A DNA stretch of 64,000 bases from assembly GCA_021813325.1 (NCBI GenBank), contig JAKALA010000011.1, positions 1-64,000 of the forward strand, given 5' to 3'. The notes under the pieces were generated by a model. It was not told the DNA's origin, did not search any database, and was given only the letters and a program-made list of their open reading frames with translations. Positions 25,456 through 33,429 of the stretch are shown one piece after another (the stretch's first letter is position 1; every line of letters begins with the position of its first letter). Made by a program: the position numbers and the translations under genes. Source of the DNA: a bacterium (GTDB taxonomy: Bacteria; Verrucomicrobiota; Verrucomicrobiia; Limisphaerales; UBA11358).

Positions 25456-26351
25456 GCAGTTCCTATTTCCAACGCTTGCAGGCAACATTGGATGGCGTTG
25501 TTGCCAAACTCACCGCCAAGAAAATCCAAGCCAGTCGCCTCACATTTGGCGGAGAAGGTGCAAAGCCGGCCGAGAAAATCAGAGTGCCGACGGATGCGCG
25601 CTCCGAATTTCTTGCCAATCGTGCGATGGGAGACTGGGCCGAGCGGATGTTGAGCGCGGCGATTGTCTCTGCGCTGCCAGAGTGGAAAGTTGTGCAGTAT
25701 GGCAACACCGACACAATCGCAGCCGGGCATCCTGATTTCAAAGCTCGCTATCTTGCTGGTTTGGAGGAGACGCGAATGTTTGGTAAGCGTCCCGACTTGC
25801 TTGTGTTTCCAAATGCTTTCGACGTGGACAGCAACTTGTCGGAACGTAACCACACAGAAATTGAATCGTTGGTCAAGCAGGCTTCAGCAGCCGTCGAAGT
25901 GCGTTCCAGCAAATTTGAAGCTTTGAAATACATGGCTGTGAGACAAAAGCAGCGGGACGACGGCGAAAAGGGTGGACGTGAAACGCCAAGTTTCACAGTG
26001 AAAGTCGAAGACCTTGTCATCGTCTATCGCTGGTTGGAACGGCATCACGTTTCACAGAGCTACTGCCAAGTGTTCTTCGACTCTGTTTTCGCCATCAACT
26101 TCCTGGACATTTTTGCAACGATTGCCAGCGGGGAAGATTTCTCAATCGAGACGCCCGCAAAAAGCCAGGAGAAGGCAACCATCATGATTCCGATCACTCG
26201 CGGTGTTCAGGTGGGAAAAGCTACCAGCCTTCCGACATTCGCAGCCGAGCATCACGTCACTAAACTGGGACGGCATGATGCTTACGTTGTTCCACAGGGC
26301 GGCGGATTTGAACTCGATCCAGCGGCAATGAAAAAGGTTCTGCTGCCTTGA
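25452..26351 (+). CDS. Type II restriction endonuclease, AccI family
   Basis: A 299-residue protein. The family signature is visible in NRAMGDWAERML (about 56-67), the PD motif in GKRPDLLVFP (111-120) and AAVEVRSSKFEALKYM (146-161), together a PD-x33-E-x-R/K type nuclease core resembling the AccI group; AccI itself cuts GTMKAC. The recognition site of this enzyme cannot be read from sequence. It is coupled to the controller gene by a 4-bp overlap, and its last 92 bp overlap the 3' end of the methyltransferase gene on the other strand. The C-terminal part (YVVPQGGGFELDPAA) appears intact. Confidence 0.78.
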   Translation: MSSSYFQRLQATLDGVVAKLTAKKIQASRLTFGGEGAKPAEKIRVPTDARSEFLANRAMGDWAERMLSAAIVSALPEWKVVQYGNTDTIAAGHPDFKARYLAGLEETRMFGKRPDLLVFPNAFDVDSNLSERNHTEIESLVKQASAAVEVRSSKFEALKYMAVRQKQRDDGEKGGRETPSFTVKVEDLVIVYRWLERHHVSQSYCQVFFDSVFAINFLDIFATIASGEDFSIETPAKSQEKATIMIPITRGVQVGKATSLPTFAAEHHVTKLGRHDAYVVPQGGGFELDPAAMKKVLLP

Positions 26352-27969
26352 TGTCAAAGTAGCTTGCGGCCAGTTTGTCAATGCCCGCCAATTGTTTTGA
26401 CGGAGCAAGCGTTTCCAAGGCTGCCAGTTTTCCGACAAGTTCTGCCGCTTCTTTCTGATTCAGTTTTGGCATTACCGGACACGGCATTTCTTCCACGTCC
26501 TTGGGTTCTAGTTTGTTCAAGCCGTCACCATAAAACCGATTAACTTGTGAAAACGAGCGACGTCCGCCCGAACTGTTAAGAAACAAGGTCATCAATGGGG
26601 CAAGTGATTCGTAGCCCGGCTTGGCGTAGAGGCCGTGAAAGCAGGTCAAGTTCTTTGCACCAGAAGCATTGAGGATATATTTGACCGACGCCCGCGAAAA
26701 CACGGCAACCCAAATGTCAGCCACTGCCCGGTTTTCCGGCATATACCAGATTGGCCGATGGCTGGGCAGATGCCGTTGCGGGATGCCTTGTTGCTCGCCA
26801 AGTTTCAAGTAAAGCGTGAGGTCTCGCCCGTTGCGAGATGGATTCAAAAGGAAGCATCGGCGTTCACGCGCAGCCAAAGAATTAAATTTATCACGGGTGA
26901 ACACGAGTCCATCCGCATCAGCGGCCTTGGTGATACATGGCTCGACATGAGCTTCCGTCAGATGATGCTCACGGATGTCGGCGGGGCTAAAACAAAAATA
27001 GTCGTTTGCGCCGGTGGCAATGCCGCGACGACAATTAAAATAATCACCGACTCGATTCGACAACGCATCTGAACCGGTTGGCCTTTCTCCATTAAACAAA
27101 AGATTCAGCCACTTGGCGGAAGGTTGAAGTGTTTTGAGGTCAATGCAGACATCGTTTGCATGTTCCGACACATCCGCAAGCAAGCCATCCACAAAGTGCG
27201 AAGCTTCCAGAATAGAGTCCGCACGCATCATTCTGCTTGGCAATTTTGGGGAACGCCCTTTCTCCATGAACACAATTGCGCTAGTGGTAAGCGCATCCGC
27301 AAAAATGTTCAACGATGGCGAGAAAACAGTGATGGCCACTGGCCGAATCACCTTTACGAGCCTGTCTTTGATTTCTACACCAAAGTTCGCGTTCAAAAAC
27401 TCGGCTGGCAAAATGACCGCAGCCCGTCCGCGTGGCGCTAGGTCTTCCCAAATCTTTAGTAAGAACAAAGCGTAGATATTTGTCAGGCGATCCAATGGAG
27501 TGCCAAATCTTTCCTCAAAATAAGACCAGTCCTTTTCGGAGTATTCCAGCCGTTGGGCTTTCACATACGGCGGGTTGGCAATGATGCCATCGAATAAACC
27601 GGCATCAGATTTGAGATAATCAGCAAGAATCAGCTTCGCCCCCTTGGTCGCAGAGCTTTTTGCACGCTGCAATGTTTCAGTATCGCGCTCCACGCCAACC
27701 AGAACGGATTCTTTGCGAAACTTTCGGCACGCCGAAAGTAATCCGCCCAAGCCCGCTGCTGGATCAAGCACGGATGCTGGCTTCGATGACATCACCCACT
27801 TTGCCATCAAGTCTGCAATCGGCTCGGGTGTTGCCACTTGGCCAAACTGCTTGGTTTCACGCTCCCAATTTTCAATGGAATCAAACGAGTCCGATTCGCC
27901 GGTGGCAAATTCCACTGCGTTCGGCTCGAAATATAGCGACATGAAAGTTTGATTGTCGCGCAGCTTCAT
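26260..27969 (-). CDS. N6-adenine DNA methyltransferase of the RM system
   Basis: About 569 residues from ATG 27969; TTG 27975 and ATG 27942 are alternatives. Motif I reads VLDPAAGLGGLLSACRKF and motif IV IIANPPYVKAQ, the NPPY form of adenine-N6 enzymes, in the order I-IV with a long C-terminal target-recognition region, as in Eco57I/M.AccI-type proteins. It would protect host DNA from the AccI-family nuclease next to it. The promoter ends so close to the start that the transcript is probably leaderless or nearly so. The last 92 bp lie antisense to the endonuclease 3' end, so convergent transcription may interfere. Confidence 0.85.
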   Translation of the reverse strand: MKLRDNQTFMSLYFEPNAVEFATGESDSFDSIENWERETKQFGQVATPEPIADLMAKWVMSSKPASVLDPAAGLGGLLSACRKFRKESVLVGVERDTETLQRAKSSATKGAKLILADYLKSDAGLFDGIIANPPYVKAQRLEYSEKDWSYFEERFGTPLDRLTNIYALFLLKIWEDLAPRGRAAVILPAEFLNANFGVEIKDRLVKVIRPVAITVFSPSLNIFADALTTSAIVFMEKGRSPKLPSRMMRADSILEASHFVDGLLADVSEHANDVCIDLKTLQPSAKWLNLLFNGERPTGSDALSNRVGDYFNCRRGIATGANDYFCFSPADIREHHLTEAHVEPCITKAADADGLVFTRDKFNSLAARERRCFLLNPSRNGRDLTLYLKLGEQQGIPQRHLPSHRPIWYMPENRAVADIWVAVFSRASVKYILNASGAKNLTCFHGLYAKPGYESLAPLMTLFLNSSGGRRSFSQVNRFYGDGLNKLEPKDVEEMPCPVMPKLNQKEAAELVGKLAALETLAPSKQLAGIDKLAASYFDIKAAEPFSLPLDRVQIRRPVEQRKHHAVPV

Positions 27970-27978
27970 CACCAAGAA

Positions 27979-28007
27979 AGTATGCCAGCAGTTTAACTAC
28001 GGGTCAA
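27979..28007 (-). promoter_or_regulatory. Methyltransferase promoter with operator in the spacer
   Basis: On the minus strand: -35 TTGACC (28007-28002), a 17-bp spacer, then -10 CATACT (27984-27979). The spacer contains GTAGTTAAACTGC (28000-27988), the same motif found twice upstream of the controller gene and palindromic around AGTTAAACT. A dimer bound there would block polymerase. The expected transcript start (about 27972) is 3 bp from the ATG at 27969. Confidence 0.65.
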
Positions 28008-28018
28008 ATGCAATCGTA

Positions 28019-28993
28019 TCATTGCGATTTCTTCGCGTAATCGGCCAGTTGCTTTTCCAGTTCGGCGATGCGGGACTGGAGTTTCGCGCGGGCTTCGCGG
28101 TGTTCGTCCATTTCCATTTTCGGAAACATGCTCTCCGCGTAATACGGCAGATGGCCGGAGGTTTTATACATTTTCTCCTTGGCCAGATGCGGCGTGCGGA
28201 CGCGGACGTAGCCGGCGGCGAATTCGGTTTCCTTCGCCAGCTTTTCCAGTTCCTCGACGAGCACCGTGCCCTTGGGCAGCCACAGCGGCATGCCCGGCCC
28301 GACGTATTCGGTGTCAATCGCGAACAGCCCCATCTCCGCGCCGATCTTGCGATGGTCGCGGCGCTTGGCCTCCTCGATCATCTTGAAATACTCGTCCATG
28401 GCGGTCTTGTTCTTGAACGCCGTGCCGTAGAGGCGCTGGAGTTGCGGCCCTTTTTCGTCGCCCTTGTAATACGCGGCAGCCACGCTGGTGAGCTTGAACG
28501 CGCCGATGTTGCCGGTGCGCATCACGTGCGGCCCGGCGCAGAGATCGATGAAATCGCCGTTCTTGAAATAGGAAATCGGTTCGCCCTCGGGAATCTGCTT
28601 GAGCAGGTCGAGCTTGAACTTGCTGGCATTGCCGAGGCGCTCGGTCAGACCACCAAGACGTCCGCTCGTCGCTTCGGCGATGGCCTGTTCACGCGTGACA
28701 ACAAGTTTCTCAAAAGTATTGTTCGCCTTGATCTCCTTCTTCATCTCCGCCTCGATCTTCTCGAAGTCCTCGGGCGAGATGCGATGCGAGCATTCCAAGT
28801 CGTAGTAAAAGCCAGTCTCCACGGGTGGACCGTAAGCGAATTGCGCGTCCGGCCACAGGCGCAGGATGGCGGTGGCCATCACGTGGGCGCACGAGTGACG
28901 GATGCGCTCCAGCTCGGTCATCTGATTACGCTGGTCGAGCGTTTTGCGATCGGAGTTCGGTTGCGGCGGCTGGTTTTGATTTTCTTCGGCCAT
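28019..28993 (-). CDS. thrS: Threonyl-tRNA synthetase, N-terminal piece (editing domain and motif 1)
   Basis: About 324 residues from ATG 28993 (MAEENQNQPPQ); a 16-residue upstream extension is less likely. The usual N-terminal TGS domain is absent. The editing domain shows its HxxxH in RIRHSCAHVMATA and the CxxxH in DLCAGPHVMR. Then come the class II entry DHRKIGAEMGLFAIDTE and motif 1 (VRVRTPHLAKEKMYKTSGHL). The chain continues through YYAESMFPKMEMDE into a charged helix and stops with YAKKSQ before motif 2. The rest of the enzyme is at 23997-25097. The stop codon lies inside the 8-bp repeat at the edge of the RM insert. Alone this piece could at most deacylate mischarged tRNA. Confidence 0.88.
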   Translation of the reverse strand: MAEENQNQPPQPNSDRKTLDQRNQMTELERIRHSCAHVMATAILRLWPDAQFAYGPPVETGFYYDLECSHRISPEDFEKIEAEMKKEIKANNTFEKLVVTREQAIAEATSGRLGGLTERLGNASKFKLDLLKQIPEGEPISYFKNGDFIDLCAGPHVMRTGNIGAFKLTSVAAAYYKGDEKGPQLQRLYGTAFKNKTAMDEYFKMIEEAKRRDHRKIGAEMGLFAIDTEYVGPGMPLWLPKGTVLVEELEKLAKETEFAAGYVRVRTPHLAKEKMYKTSGHLPYYAESMFPKMEMDEHREARAKLQSRIAELEKQLADYAKKSQ

Positions 28994-29041
28994 AAATTTA
29001 GACACTAATTGCACGAATGAACACGAATGGGAAAGCATCAA

Positions 29042-29403
29042 AGAGACGGGCGAAACCGGTCTCTATTGGCCTTCGTGTCAATTCGTGTAATTCGTGTCTC
29101 ATCAAACAAAAACGCCCCGCACGGTGGGTGAGAGGCGTTGGCGTTCATTCCCGGGGAATGAACGCTAAATGGTAGTCGTGGTGTTCAGCTTTTTGGACAC
29201 GCTGGAAAGCTAGTGAAATTGCTGAAAAATGGCAAATCTCATTTTGCCCTGCCTAATTTTGCCCTGGATCCAGGCGCAGCTTGATGTGGCTTTCCTTGAA
29301 TTGGTTGGCAGGGCGCGGCACTCCGTGTGCGCCGTTGTGGAATCTTGGCTTGTTTTTGCGGCGCACCGCGAACTGCGTTCGACCTGACGCCGGAACATCA
29401 CGT
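29042..29403. other. Region between pepP and thrS
   Basis: About 360 bp without a gene. It holds the attenuator-like structure listed separately, short direct repeats of the ATTCGTGT type near 29020-29100, and two copies of ATTTTGCCCTG near 29241-29265. Small open frames here have no family resemblance. Confidence 0.4.
29105..29165 (-). promoter_or_regulatory. Attenuator-like leader before thrS
   Basis: Reading the minus strand towards thrS: a perfect 11-bp hairpin GCGTTCATTCC/GGAATGAACGC with a 3-nt loop (29165-29141) is followed by a weaker stem AACGCC...GGCGTT (29139-29110) and a T5GT3 tract. Both stems contain the same AACGCC/GGCGTT segments, so they could compete, as in an attenuator. 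It could instead be the terminator of the upstream pepP gene. I see no T-box consensus. Confidence 0.45.
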
Positions 29404-30693
29404 TCAGCGGCGATTCATCAAATCCTCAATCTCGTCCGCTTCGATGGGAATATCGGCCATCAAGTCGAGCTGGCCGTTTTCAGTGACCACCACGGTGTTT
29501 TCAATGCGCACGCCAAAGCCTTCTTCCTTGATGTAGATGGCCGGTTCCACGGTCAGCACCCAGCCGGGCGCGATTTTGAAATGGTTGTAGGTGACATCGT
29601 GCACGTCCAAACCGATGGGATGGGAAACGCCGTGCATGAAAAAGGGCCGGACGGCGGGATTGTCGGGCGTTTGTTTTTTTAGTTGCGCGGGTTTGAGGAG
29701 ACCCAGATCGACGCATTCCTTGGCGGTGATTTCTTCGCATTCCTGGCGCAAATCCTTGGTGGTCTTGCCGGGAACCAGCGCGGCAACCTGGGCGCGGAAA
29801 ATACGGAGAACGGCATTGTAAACCTGTTTCTGGCGACGGGAAAATTTGCCGCTCACGGGGATGGTGCGCGTCAGATCGCTCATGTAATTGCCGAGCCCGG
29901 CGGCGACGTCGAGTAACAGCAGGTCGCCCTTTTTGCAGACCTGATCGTTCTGGTTGTAGTGGAGAATGTTGTTGTTGGCGCCGCTGGCAATGATGGGCGG
30001 ATACGCGAACTGGCCTTTGTGCCGGATGAATTCATGCGCGAACTCGGCTTCGACCTCGGTTTCGTTCACGCCGGGTTTGACAAATTTGAGCACGCGGCGG
30101 AAGCCCTGGCCGGTCAGATGGCACGCGGCCTGAATGGCATTGATTTCGTGAGCGGATTTCACGGCGCGCAATTCGTGCATGATGGGCGCCAGCCGGCGGA
30201 CGCGGTGCAGGGGGAAGTTTCTCTGGCAGTCGCGAATGAAACGGCGGTCGCGGGTTTCCACGGTGGCATCGGCGCGTTGATGCTCGTTGTCGTTGAGATA
30301 GAGATTTTCCAGCTCGCACATGAGCTGGCGGAAGATGCCTTGGAAATCGGAAAGCCATTTCACGTTTTTGATGCCGGAAATGGCGGTGGCCTGTTCCTTG
30401 GTCAGCTTGTGGCCTTCCCAGATGGCCAAATGTTCATTGGGCTGGCGGATAAACAGGATTTCGCGCTGGTTCGGATCAAAGGCATCCGGCGCGAGCAGCA
30501 GCATGGTTTCTTCCTGGTGAATGCCGGTCAGGTGAAAAAGATCGGCATTTTGCAGGTGGCCCATGGAGCCGTCGGCGTTGGTGGGCATGATGTCGTTGGC
30601 GTTCAGCACGGCGAGCGAACGCGGCACAAGTTTCTTAACAACGCGCTCGCGATTGAGCGTGAACAATTCGGCTGGCAACGGAATGGCTTTCAT
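29404..30693 (-). CDS. pepP: Xaa-Pro aminopeptidase (M24B)
   Basis: A 429-residue cytoplasmic metalloaminopeptidase that removes N-terminal residues preceding proline. An N-terminal AMP_N domain occupies about 1-150. The pita-bread catalytic domain has the five dinuclear metal ligands in order: Asp in LLLLDVAAG, Asp in YMSDLTRT, His in MHGVSHPIGLDVHD, Glu in TVEPAIYI and Glu in RIENTVVV. The length matches E. coli PepP. It lies upstream of thrS on the same strand, separated by an attenuator-like stem. Confidence 0.93.
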   Translation of the reverse strand: MKAIPLPAELFTLNRERVVKKLVPRSLAVLNANDIMPTNADGSMGHLQNADLFHLTGIHQEETMLLLAPDAFDPNQREILFIRQPNEHLAIWEGHKLTKEQATAISGIKNVKWLSDFQGIFRQLMCELENLYLNDNEHQRADATVETRDRRFIRDCQRNFPLHRVRRLAPIMHELRAVKSAHEINAIQAACHLTGQGFRRVLKFVKPGVNETEVEAEFAHEFIRHKGQFAYPPIIASGANNNILHYNQNDQVCKKGDLLLLDVAAGLGNYMSDLTRTIPVSGKFSRRQKQVYNAVLRIFRAQVAALVPGKTTKDLRQECEEITAKECVDLGLLKPAQLKKQTPDNPAVRPFFMHGVSHPIGLDVHDVTYNHFKIAPGWVLTVEPAIYIKEEGFGVRIENTVVVTENGQLDLMADIPIEADEIEDLMNRR

Positions 30694-30748
30694 TTTGAAT
30701 GCTTAATGGGCGCAGTTTAATCGGTTGCGGGTGAAAAATTAAGCGAAT

Positions 30749-31918
30749 TTAACCGCTGGATTTTCGCAGCCAAAGCAAGCCGCCCAAACCGGCCAGGAGC
30801 AAGCCGGACACCGCCCACGCGCCGCCGTTGAGGTTTTGCGGTGCCAGCCACAAGGCGGTGGCCCCGGCGGCCGGTCCCAGACAATTGCCGATGCCGATGG
30901 CGGCCTCATGAATGCCTCCGTGTTCGCTGGTCGAATCCTGGGCGTCCATGGCGTAAAACAGCGACGAGTAATAAATCAGGCCAATGGCGGCGCCGAAAAA
31001 GAGTTGCGCCATCAGGACCATGAGCAAGCTGGGCGCGATCAAGATGGTGGCAAACGAAAAAATGAGCATGGCATAGGCCGTGGCCAGCCAGCGGAAACGG
31101 TAATGCCAGCCGGTCCAGCGCCACAAGGCAACGAAGCTCAACAAGCGAACAAATCCCCACAGCGAACAGGCAAACCCGGCGAACATCGGCGACAGGTGGA
31201 ATTTGGTGGCAATGCCGGGCAACACCGCCAGCAGCGTGTTGATGCCGATGTAAGCAAACGGATTCGCCAGCCACGACATGCGCTGAAACGATTTGGTCAG
31301 CTTTGGCGACGGACGCTGCGGGGCGTCGGCCAGATGCGGCGCCTTTTGAATGACTGTCGGCACCGGCAGTTTTTCCATCCAGAACGTCAAAGCCATCTGG
31401 CTGGCAAACAATCCAAGCGGGACATAGAACAGAGTGTGATAGCCGAATTTTACAATCAACGTTCCGCCGATGAACAAGGCGATGGCGTTGGTGACCGCCC
31501 ACGTGATGTTGTAGAGGCCGACGGCATTGGGCACGTGATCAGGGCTTTCGCCCTGACTGACGATGGCTTCGAGCACCGGCCAGATGAAGCTCATTCCCAA
31601 TGTCACCACGGCAGCGGAAACAATGACGCCAATGACGCTCGGAAATAACAGGCCAATAACCAAGCCGGCAACCATGCTGCCAAAGCCCAGTTTCAGCGTG
31701 GCATAGTATCCCCAGCTTTGGGCCAATCGTCCGGCTGACCAGGAAGCCACGGCGTAACAAAGCCCCAGCACGGCGGCAACAATCAGGTTCGATTTGTCGA
31801 GGAAGCCGAACCGGTCGTGCAGGAAAAAATAAATGTAGGCGAAGAAAAAGGCGGTGCCGAAGGAACTCAATCCTTCGATGACGTAGCACAACGTCCGGCG
31901 TTTTTGGGCAGGGTTCAC
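30749..31918 (-). CDS. MFS transporter
   Basis: About 389 residues from a GTG at 31918, chosen because it overlaps the Nudix stop by 4 bp (GTGA) and opens VNPAQKRRTLCYVIEGLSS just before the first helix. About twelve hydrophobic segments and the typical major-facilitator central loop (PTVIQKAPHLADAPQRP) are visible. The substrate is unknown; sequence motifs do not point to a sugar, drug or peptide group. Translational coupling with the Nudix hydrolase suggests shared expression rather than shared chemistry. Confidence 0.85.
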   Translation of the reverse strand: MNPAQKRRTLCYVIEGLSSFGTAFFFAYIYFFLHDRFGFLDKSNLIVAAVLGLCYAVASWSAGRLAQSWGYYATLKLGFGSMVAGLVIGLLFPSVIGVIVSAAVVTLGMSFIWPVLEAIVSQGESPDHVPNAVGLYNITWAVTNAIALFIGGTLIVKFGYHTLFYVPLGLFASQMALTFWMEKLPVPTVIQKAPHLADAPQRPSPKLTKSFQRMSWLANPFAYIGINTLLAVLPGIATKFHLSPMFAGFACSLWGFVRLLSFVALWRWTGWHYRFRWLATAYAMLIFSFATILIAPSLLMVLMAQLFFGAAIGLIYYSSLFYAMDAQDSTSEHGGIHEAAIGIGNCLGPAAGATALWLAPQNLNGGAWAVSGLLLAGLGGLLWLRKSSG

Positions 31919-32379
31919 AAATGGGCGGAAATTTCCGCCAACGCTTTCAGGCAATACCATTTCACAGCTTCAGTCATGGGCGGGGAGAGCTTATCCAAAT
32001 CTTCGGCACTACACCAGCGGATGTCGTGGTGTTCGTCCCTGGCCAAGGTCAATTGACCCTGCTTGGGCCGGGACCAATAGATCATGCCAATATGCTCGTG
32101 CGTGTCGGAGATGCGATGAATATCGAGAAAGCGTGGTGCAATGAGGGCGCGCGTGCCCGGTGACGTGGTGGGCGGACGTTCGCCCAGTAATTCGACCTCC
32201 AAGCCGCTTTCCTCCTTGGCTTCACGGAGCGCGGCCTGCTCGGGGTCTTCATCCAATTCAATATGGCCGCCCAGCGGCAGCCATTTGTCGAGCTTGCGAT
32301 GATGAATCAGCAAAATCTTTCCATCGTGAACAATGAAGATGGCGACGGTGAAATCAATTTTCTCGTGGATGTGTGCCAT
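31915..32379 (-). CDS. Nudix hydrolase
   Basis: A 154-residue enzyme with a complete Nudix box, GGHIELDEDPEQAALREAKEE followed by SGL, matching GX5EX7REUXEEXGU (about 37-59). It hydrolyses a nucleoside diphosphate linked to some other group; the substrate (for example a damaged nucleotide, sugar nucleotide or dinucleotide) cannot be decided. It overlaps the MFS gene by 4 bp. It lies downstream of the terminator that closes the oxidoreductase genes, so it probably has its own promoter. Confidence 0.9.
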   Translation of the reverse strand: MAHIHEKIDFTVAIFIVHDGKILLIHHRKLDKWLPLGGHIELDEDPEQAALREAKEESGLEVELLGERPPTTSPGTRALIAPRFLDIHRISDTHEHIGMIYWSRPKQGQLTLARDEHHDIRWCSAEDLDKLSPPMTEAVKWYCLKALAEISAHL

Positions 32380-32406
32380 GGCAACAGACGCTGGTTGGGC
32401 GCAATA

Positions 32407-32443
32407 TAAAAAATTACGAGTCCGATTCGCATCGGACTCGTAA
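32407..32443 (-). terminator. Rho-independent terminator of the oxidoreductase operon
   Basis: A perfect 13-bp stem TTACGAGTCCGAT/ATCGGACTCGTAA with a TCGC loop (32414-32443). The preceding A-rich tract on the plus strand gives a T-run on the minus strand after the stem. It closes the korA-korB pair. Confidence 0.82.
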
Positions 32444-32472
32444 CGCGTTTCTTATAATTTGAGATTACAAAG

Positions 32473-33411
32473 TTATTTCATCCGATCAAAGGTCTTTTGC
32501 AGGATTTGCCAGTCTTTCAGACCGGTAAATTTGCTCTGATGGCTTTGATTGATCTCGGCTTCGCGGGCATTCTTGGTCGGCTTGTTGACCTTGTAAAGCA
32601 CGCCAAAGCTGCCGGGGAAATCCTGGCTGGCAAGTTTGTAAGCGGCAAATTCGTCCGTCACATCATGCGACTTGGGGACTTCGTTGAAGACACCGCCCTT
32701 GCGCGGATTGGCCGCGTCAAACGCGCCGTCATAGAATTCCACGCATTCGCTCAGGCAATGCACGAAGCTGAAGCCATCGTGATCCATGGCCGCTTCCATC
32801 ATCGCGAGGACGTGGTTGGGATTGGTGGAGGTGGTGCGGGCCACGAAGGTGGCGCCGACCGCAATGGCTTGTTTCGCAGGATTGATAGGGTAATCGATCG
32901 CACCCCAGGTGTCCGTCTTGCTTTTGAAGCCGAGCGGCGAGGTGGGCGAGGTTTGTTTTTTGGTCAGGCCATAAACCTGGTTGTCCATGACCACGAGCGT
33001 CATTTTGATGTTTTTGCGCGCGGTGTGGGTGAAGTGGTTGCCGCCGATGGAGAAGGCGTCGCCGTCGCCACTGAAGGCAAAGACGTGTAAATCCGGTCGC
33101 GACAGGGAAACGCCGCTGGCGAAGGGCAGGGCGCGTCCATGAATGAAGTGGGCGCCGTGGGCCTGCACGAAATACGGAAAACGGCTGGAGCAGCCGATGC
33201 CGGAAATGGTGGTGATCTTCTCGTGCCACAATTTGCGCTTTTCAATCAATTTGAAGTAGAGCGCGAGGATGGAAAAGTCGCCGCAGCCCGGACACCACGT
33301 CGGATGATCGGCGGCAATTTCTTTTTTGGTCAGCCCCTTGCGGTCGCCGGTGGCGGTTTGGGGAGCGGGGGAGACCACTGCGATGGGTTTTTCAGTCAAC
33401 GTCTGGCTCAT
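32473..33411 (-). CDS. korB: 2-oxoacid:ferredoxin oxidoreductase, beta subunit
   Basis: A 312-residue TPP-binding subunit. Cysteines expected to hold a [4Fe-4S] cluster are in PTWCPGCGD (about 38-46) and SGIGCSSRFP; the TPP motif is AFSGDGDAFSIGGNHFTH with the later VMDNQVYGLTKKQ. Together with the alpha subunit upstream (18 bp gap) it would oxidatively decarboxylate a 2-oxoacid, most probably 2-oxoglutarate, passing electrons to ferredoxin. The kor assignment versus pyruvate or other 2-oxoacids rests on overall resemblance and is not proven. A strong terminator follows. Confidence 0.87.
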   Translation of the reverse strand: MSQTLTEKPIAVVSPAPQTATGDRKGLTKKEIAADHPTWCPGCGDFSILALYFKLIEKRKLWHEKITTISGIGCSSRFPYFVQAHGAHFIHGRALPFASGVSLSRPDLHVFAFSGDGDAFSIGGNHFTHTARKNIKMTLVVMDNQVYGLTKKQTSPTSPLGFKSKTDTWGAIDYPINPAKQAIAVGATFVARTTSTNPNHVLAMMEAAMDHDGFSFVHCLSECVEFYDGAFDAANPRKGGVFNEVPKSHDVTDEFAAYKLASQDFPGSFGVLYKVNKPTKNAREAEINQSHQSKFTGLKDWQILQKTFDRMK

Positions 33412-33429
33412 GATATTTGGAGGTTGGAA

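Larger units (their letters stand above)
25124..28026. mobile_element. Restriction-modification unit inserted in thrS
   Basis: The segment separating the thrS pieces contains exactly one type II restriction-modification set: controller and endonuclease genes on the plus strand, methyltransferase on the minus strand. The outermost matching ends I can find are the 8-bp inverted repeats CGCAATGA (25124-25131) and TCATTGCG (28019-28026). Inside them are 13-bp inverted operator-like repeats at 25224-25236 and 27988-28000. There is no transposase or recombinase, so transfer was probably by recombination or an RM-linked insertion. The segment looks less GC-rich than its neighbours. The exact ends are inferred. 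Confidence 0.65.

Noticed and set aside
23997-28993. Intein or group II intron as the cause of the thrS split
   Set aside because: The intervening DNA encodes three independent RM proteins on both strands, and no intein splicing motifs, reverse transcriptase or intron domain V structure was seen.
23997-28993. Two different thrS paralogues, each truncated
   Set aside because: The pieces do not overlap in sequence content and join exactly at the linker between motif 1 and motif 2, which fits one interrupted gene better.
29105-29165. T-box riboswitch upstream of thrS
   Set aside because: The T-box consensus and specifier loop are not present; only two competing stems are seen.
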